40,998 nt of DNA from JADCCX01 sp051649305 (GTDB lineage Bacteria; Pseudomonadota; Alphaproteobacteria; Rhizobiales; Beijerinckiaceae), in the NCBI GenBank assembly GCA_051649305.1, contig JBOFGV010000011.1:1-40998 (forward strand), read 5' to 3'. Below the pieces are notes generated by a model, which was not told where the DNA came from, searched no databases, and saw nothing but the letters and a program-made list of their open reading frames with translations. Below are positions 40,093 through 40,998 of this stretch, piece after piece. Numbering within the stretch: position 1 is the first letter of the stretch; the number at the start of each line of letters is the position of its first letter. A program made the position numbers and the translations under genes.

Positions 40093-40410
40093 ATGATCGA
40101 AGTCCGGCAGACAGCGGCATTTTCTGCATGGATGGAGAGCCTGCGGGATATGCGCGCTTCGGCGCGGATTGTGGTCCGTATTCGTCGCCTGTCGCTTGGA
40201 AATTTTGGTGATGTCAAATCTGTTGGCGGCGGAGTGAGCGAGTTGAGGGTCGATTATGGCCCCGGCTACAGGATCTACTTTACGCGACGGGGAGCAGCGC
40301 TCGTCATTCTGCTGTGTGGCGGTGACAAGCAAACGCAGGATCGCGATATCCTGAAGGCGCGCGAGCTGGCCAGCATGGACAATATAAAGGAACAGCACGA
40401 TGGTTCTTGA
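40093..40410 (+). CDS. RelE/HigB-like toxin of a type II toxin-antitoxin module
   Basis: A 105-residue protein of the Gp49/RelE-type killer family: TAAFSAWMESLRDMRASARI, VKSVGGGVSELRVDYGPGYRIYF and LVILLCGGDKQTQDRDI are characteristic. It is expected to cleave mRNA on the ribosome when free of antitoxin. The toxin gene comes first, as in higBA. It overlaps the antitoxin frame by 11 bases. No Shine-Dalgarno sequence is needed if the transcript is leaderless. Confidence 0.9.
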   Translation: MIEVRQTAAFSAWMESLRDMRASARIVVRIRRLSLGNFGDVKSVGGGVSELRVDYGPGYRIYFTRRGAALVILLCGGDKQTQDRDILKARELASMDNIKEQHDGS

Positions 40411-40684
40411 AACAAAACCCTGGGATGCGGTTGATTCCATCAAGACAGCCGAGCAGCAGGCGGCCTATCTTGAAGCGGCCTTTGACGATGGTGATCCCGC
40501 CCTGATTGCAGCCGCCATCGGCGATATTGCCCGCGCACGTGGCATGACGGAGCTTGCGCGTGAAACGGGCGTTACGCGCAATGCGCTTTACAAGGCTTTC
40601 AAGGATGGGGGCAATCCGACGCTGAGCACGCTTGCGTCCGTTGTGAATGCCTTGGGGTTCAAGTTGGCGGTGAATCCGCGATAG
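40400..40684 (+). CDS. Helix-turn-helix antitoxin of the HigA type
   Basis: A 94-residue DNA-binding antitoxin. The helix-turn-helix is in MTELARETGVTRNALYKAF (about residues 51-69), followed by NPTLSTLASVVNALGFKLAV, the usual end of the family. It binds the toxin and probably represses the shared promoter. The ATG lies inside the toxin gene, and AAAGGAACAGC before it (40386-40396) is a good ribosome site. Confidence 0.92.
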   Translation: MVLETKPWDAVDSIKTAEQQAAYLEAAFDDGDPALIAAAIGDIARARGMTELARETGVTRNALYKAFKDGGNPTLSTLASVVNALGFKLAVNPR

Positions 40685-40707
40685 GGGCGGTTCGGTGAGC
40701 CAATCTC

Positions 40708-40761
40708 CCTCATCCTGAGGTGCTTTGCGAAGCAAAGCCTCGAAGGACGCACAATGTTCAA
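40708..40761 (+). repeat. 54-bp interspersed repeat, copy A
   Basis: Identical to 40945-40998. It is built of CCTCA/TGAGG, a GCTTTGC-GAA-GCAAAGC hairpin, and CTCGAAGGACGCAC with an AATGTTCAA end. It begins 24 bases past the antitoxin stop. The same block structure with another inner hairpin is found at 20501. Confidence 0.9.
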
Positions 40762-40944
40762 GCGAACTGTCTGCTTTGAAAGGGGTATCTGGCAGAAACG
40801 AAATGCGTCCTTCGAGGCTCCCCCTCACCCGTCAGGCTTCGCCTGCCACCCTCTCCCGCACGCGGGAGAGGGGAAGATGGTGGTGCCATCTCGCTTCCCC
40901 CGCTTGCAGTAGGGTGGACCGGAGGGCATAGCTGCAACAATCCT
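40762..40944. repeat. Repeat-rich non-coding stretch between the two 54-bp copies
   Basis: No gene is supported. A partial inverted copy of the family (GCGTCCTTCGAGGC, about 40805-40818) is followed by an AGGC-TTC-GCCT hairpin (about 40834-40844) and the strong palindrome CCCTCTCCCGC/GCGGGAGAGGG (about 40849-40872), a second family of interspersed repeat. Confidence 0.75.
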
Positions 40945-40998
40945 CCTCATCCTGAGGTGCTTTGCGAAGCAAAGCCTCGAAGGACGCACAATGTTCAA
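40945..40998 (+). repeat. 54-bp interspersed repeat, copy B
   Basis: A perfect direct copy of 40708-40761, reaching the window edge. The identity over the whole length, including the AATGTTCAA end, suggests recent duplication or gene conversion, and the repeat unit may continue outside the window. Confidence 0.9.

Noticed and set aside
40708..40998. CRISPR array
   Set aside because: Two 54-bp palindromic copies 183 bases apart, with other repeat types between them and no cas genes; they are interspersed repeats.

Overview
The window looks like chromosomal DNA of an alphaproteobacterium, most likely of the order Hyphomicrobiales (Rhizobiales). This rests on gene order and families: the gap/pgk/fba/thiE-like cluster, the hisE-coaA pair, suhB with a structured element upstream, the PCuAC/SCO copper pair, and abundant interspersed palindromic repeats of the 'CCTCATCCTGAGG...CGAAGGACGCAC' kind. 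I see no rRNA, tRNA, CRISPR array, insertion sequence or prophage.

Layout. 1-212 is an almost perfect giant palindrome. 265-1822 is a copper-delivery operon (DUF2946-like, PCuAC, SCO). 1882-3578 holds rpmB and, on the other strand, an exported DUF3108 protein and csaA. 3589-6144 (minus) is hisE-coaA-traB, followed by a structured 3' region with a strong terminator. 6295-7543 is asd behind a long structured leader that encodes a Thr/Lys-rich 22-residue peptide, then an exported DsbA-like protein (7728-8372).

The centrepiece is 8387-24158. A minus-strand operon of about 14 kb, with gene ends mostly overlapping by 1-8 bases, encodes a GntR/HutC regulator, a complete branched-chain-amino-acid-type ABC importer (substrate-binding protein, two permeases, two ATPases), an MmgE/PrpD protein, an isocitrate-lyase/PEP-mutase family lyase, both subunits of an ATP-dependent hydantoinase/oxoprolinase, an isochorismatase-fold protein without its nucleophilic cysteine, and a LeuCD-like hydro-lyase. 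A fumarate-reductase-like flavoprotein is divergent from it across a shared control region with a palindromic operator candidate. I infer an import and degradation system for a small lactam- or imide-like acid that ends in hydration and retro-aldol cleavage of a substituted malate. The substrate is unknown.

24166-27224 (minus) carries housekeeping and accessory genes: engB, a glutathione S-transferase, a GNAT acetyltransferase and threonine aldolase. 27258-34936 is the lower-glycolysis/Calvin cluster gap, pgk, fba, with two divergent exported paralogues inserted between gap and pgk, a DHFR-fold protein, glpQ and a degenerate ThiE-like protein. A 20-base copy of the start of pgk lies upstream of the second paralogue, a scar of rearrangement. 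The right end has a phage-type GH19 lysozyme gene, a candidate antisense RNA upstream of suhB, an exported MetX-fold hydrolase, a MotA/MotB-like ion-driven motor pair and a HigBA/RelE-type toxin-antitoxin module with a promoter that predicts a leaderless transcript. The last 300 bases are interspersed repeats, including two identical 54-base copies.
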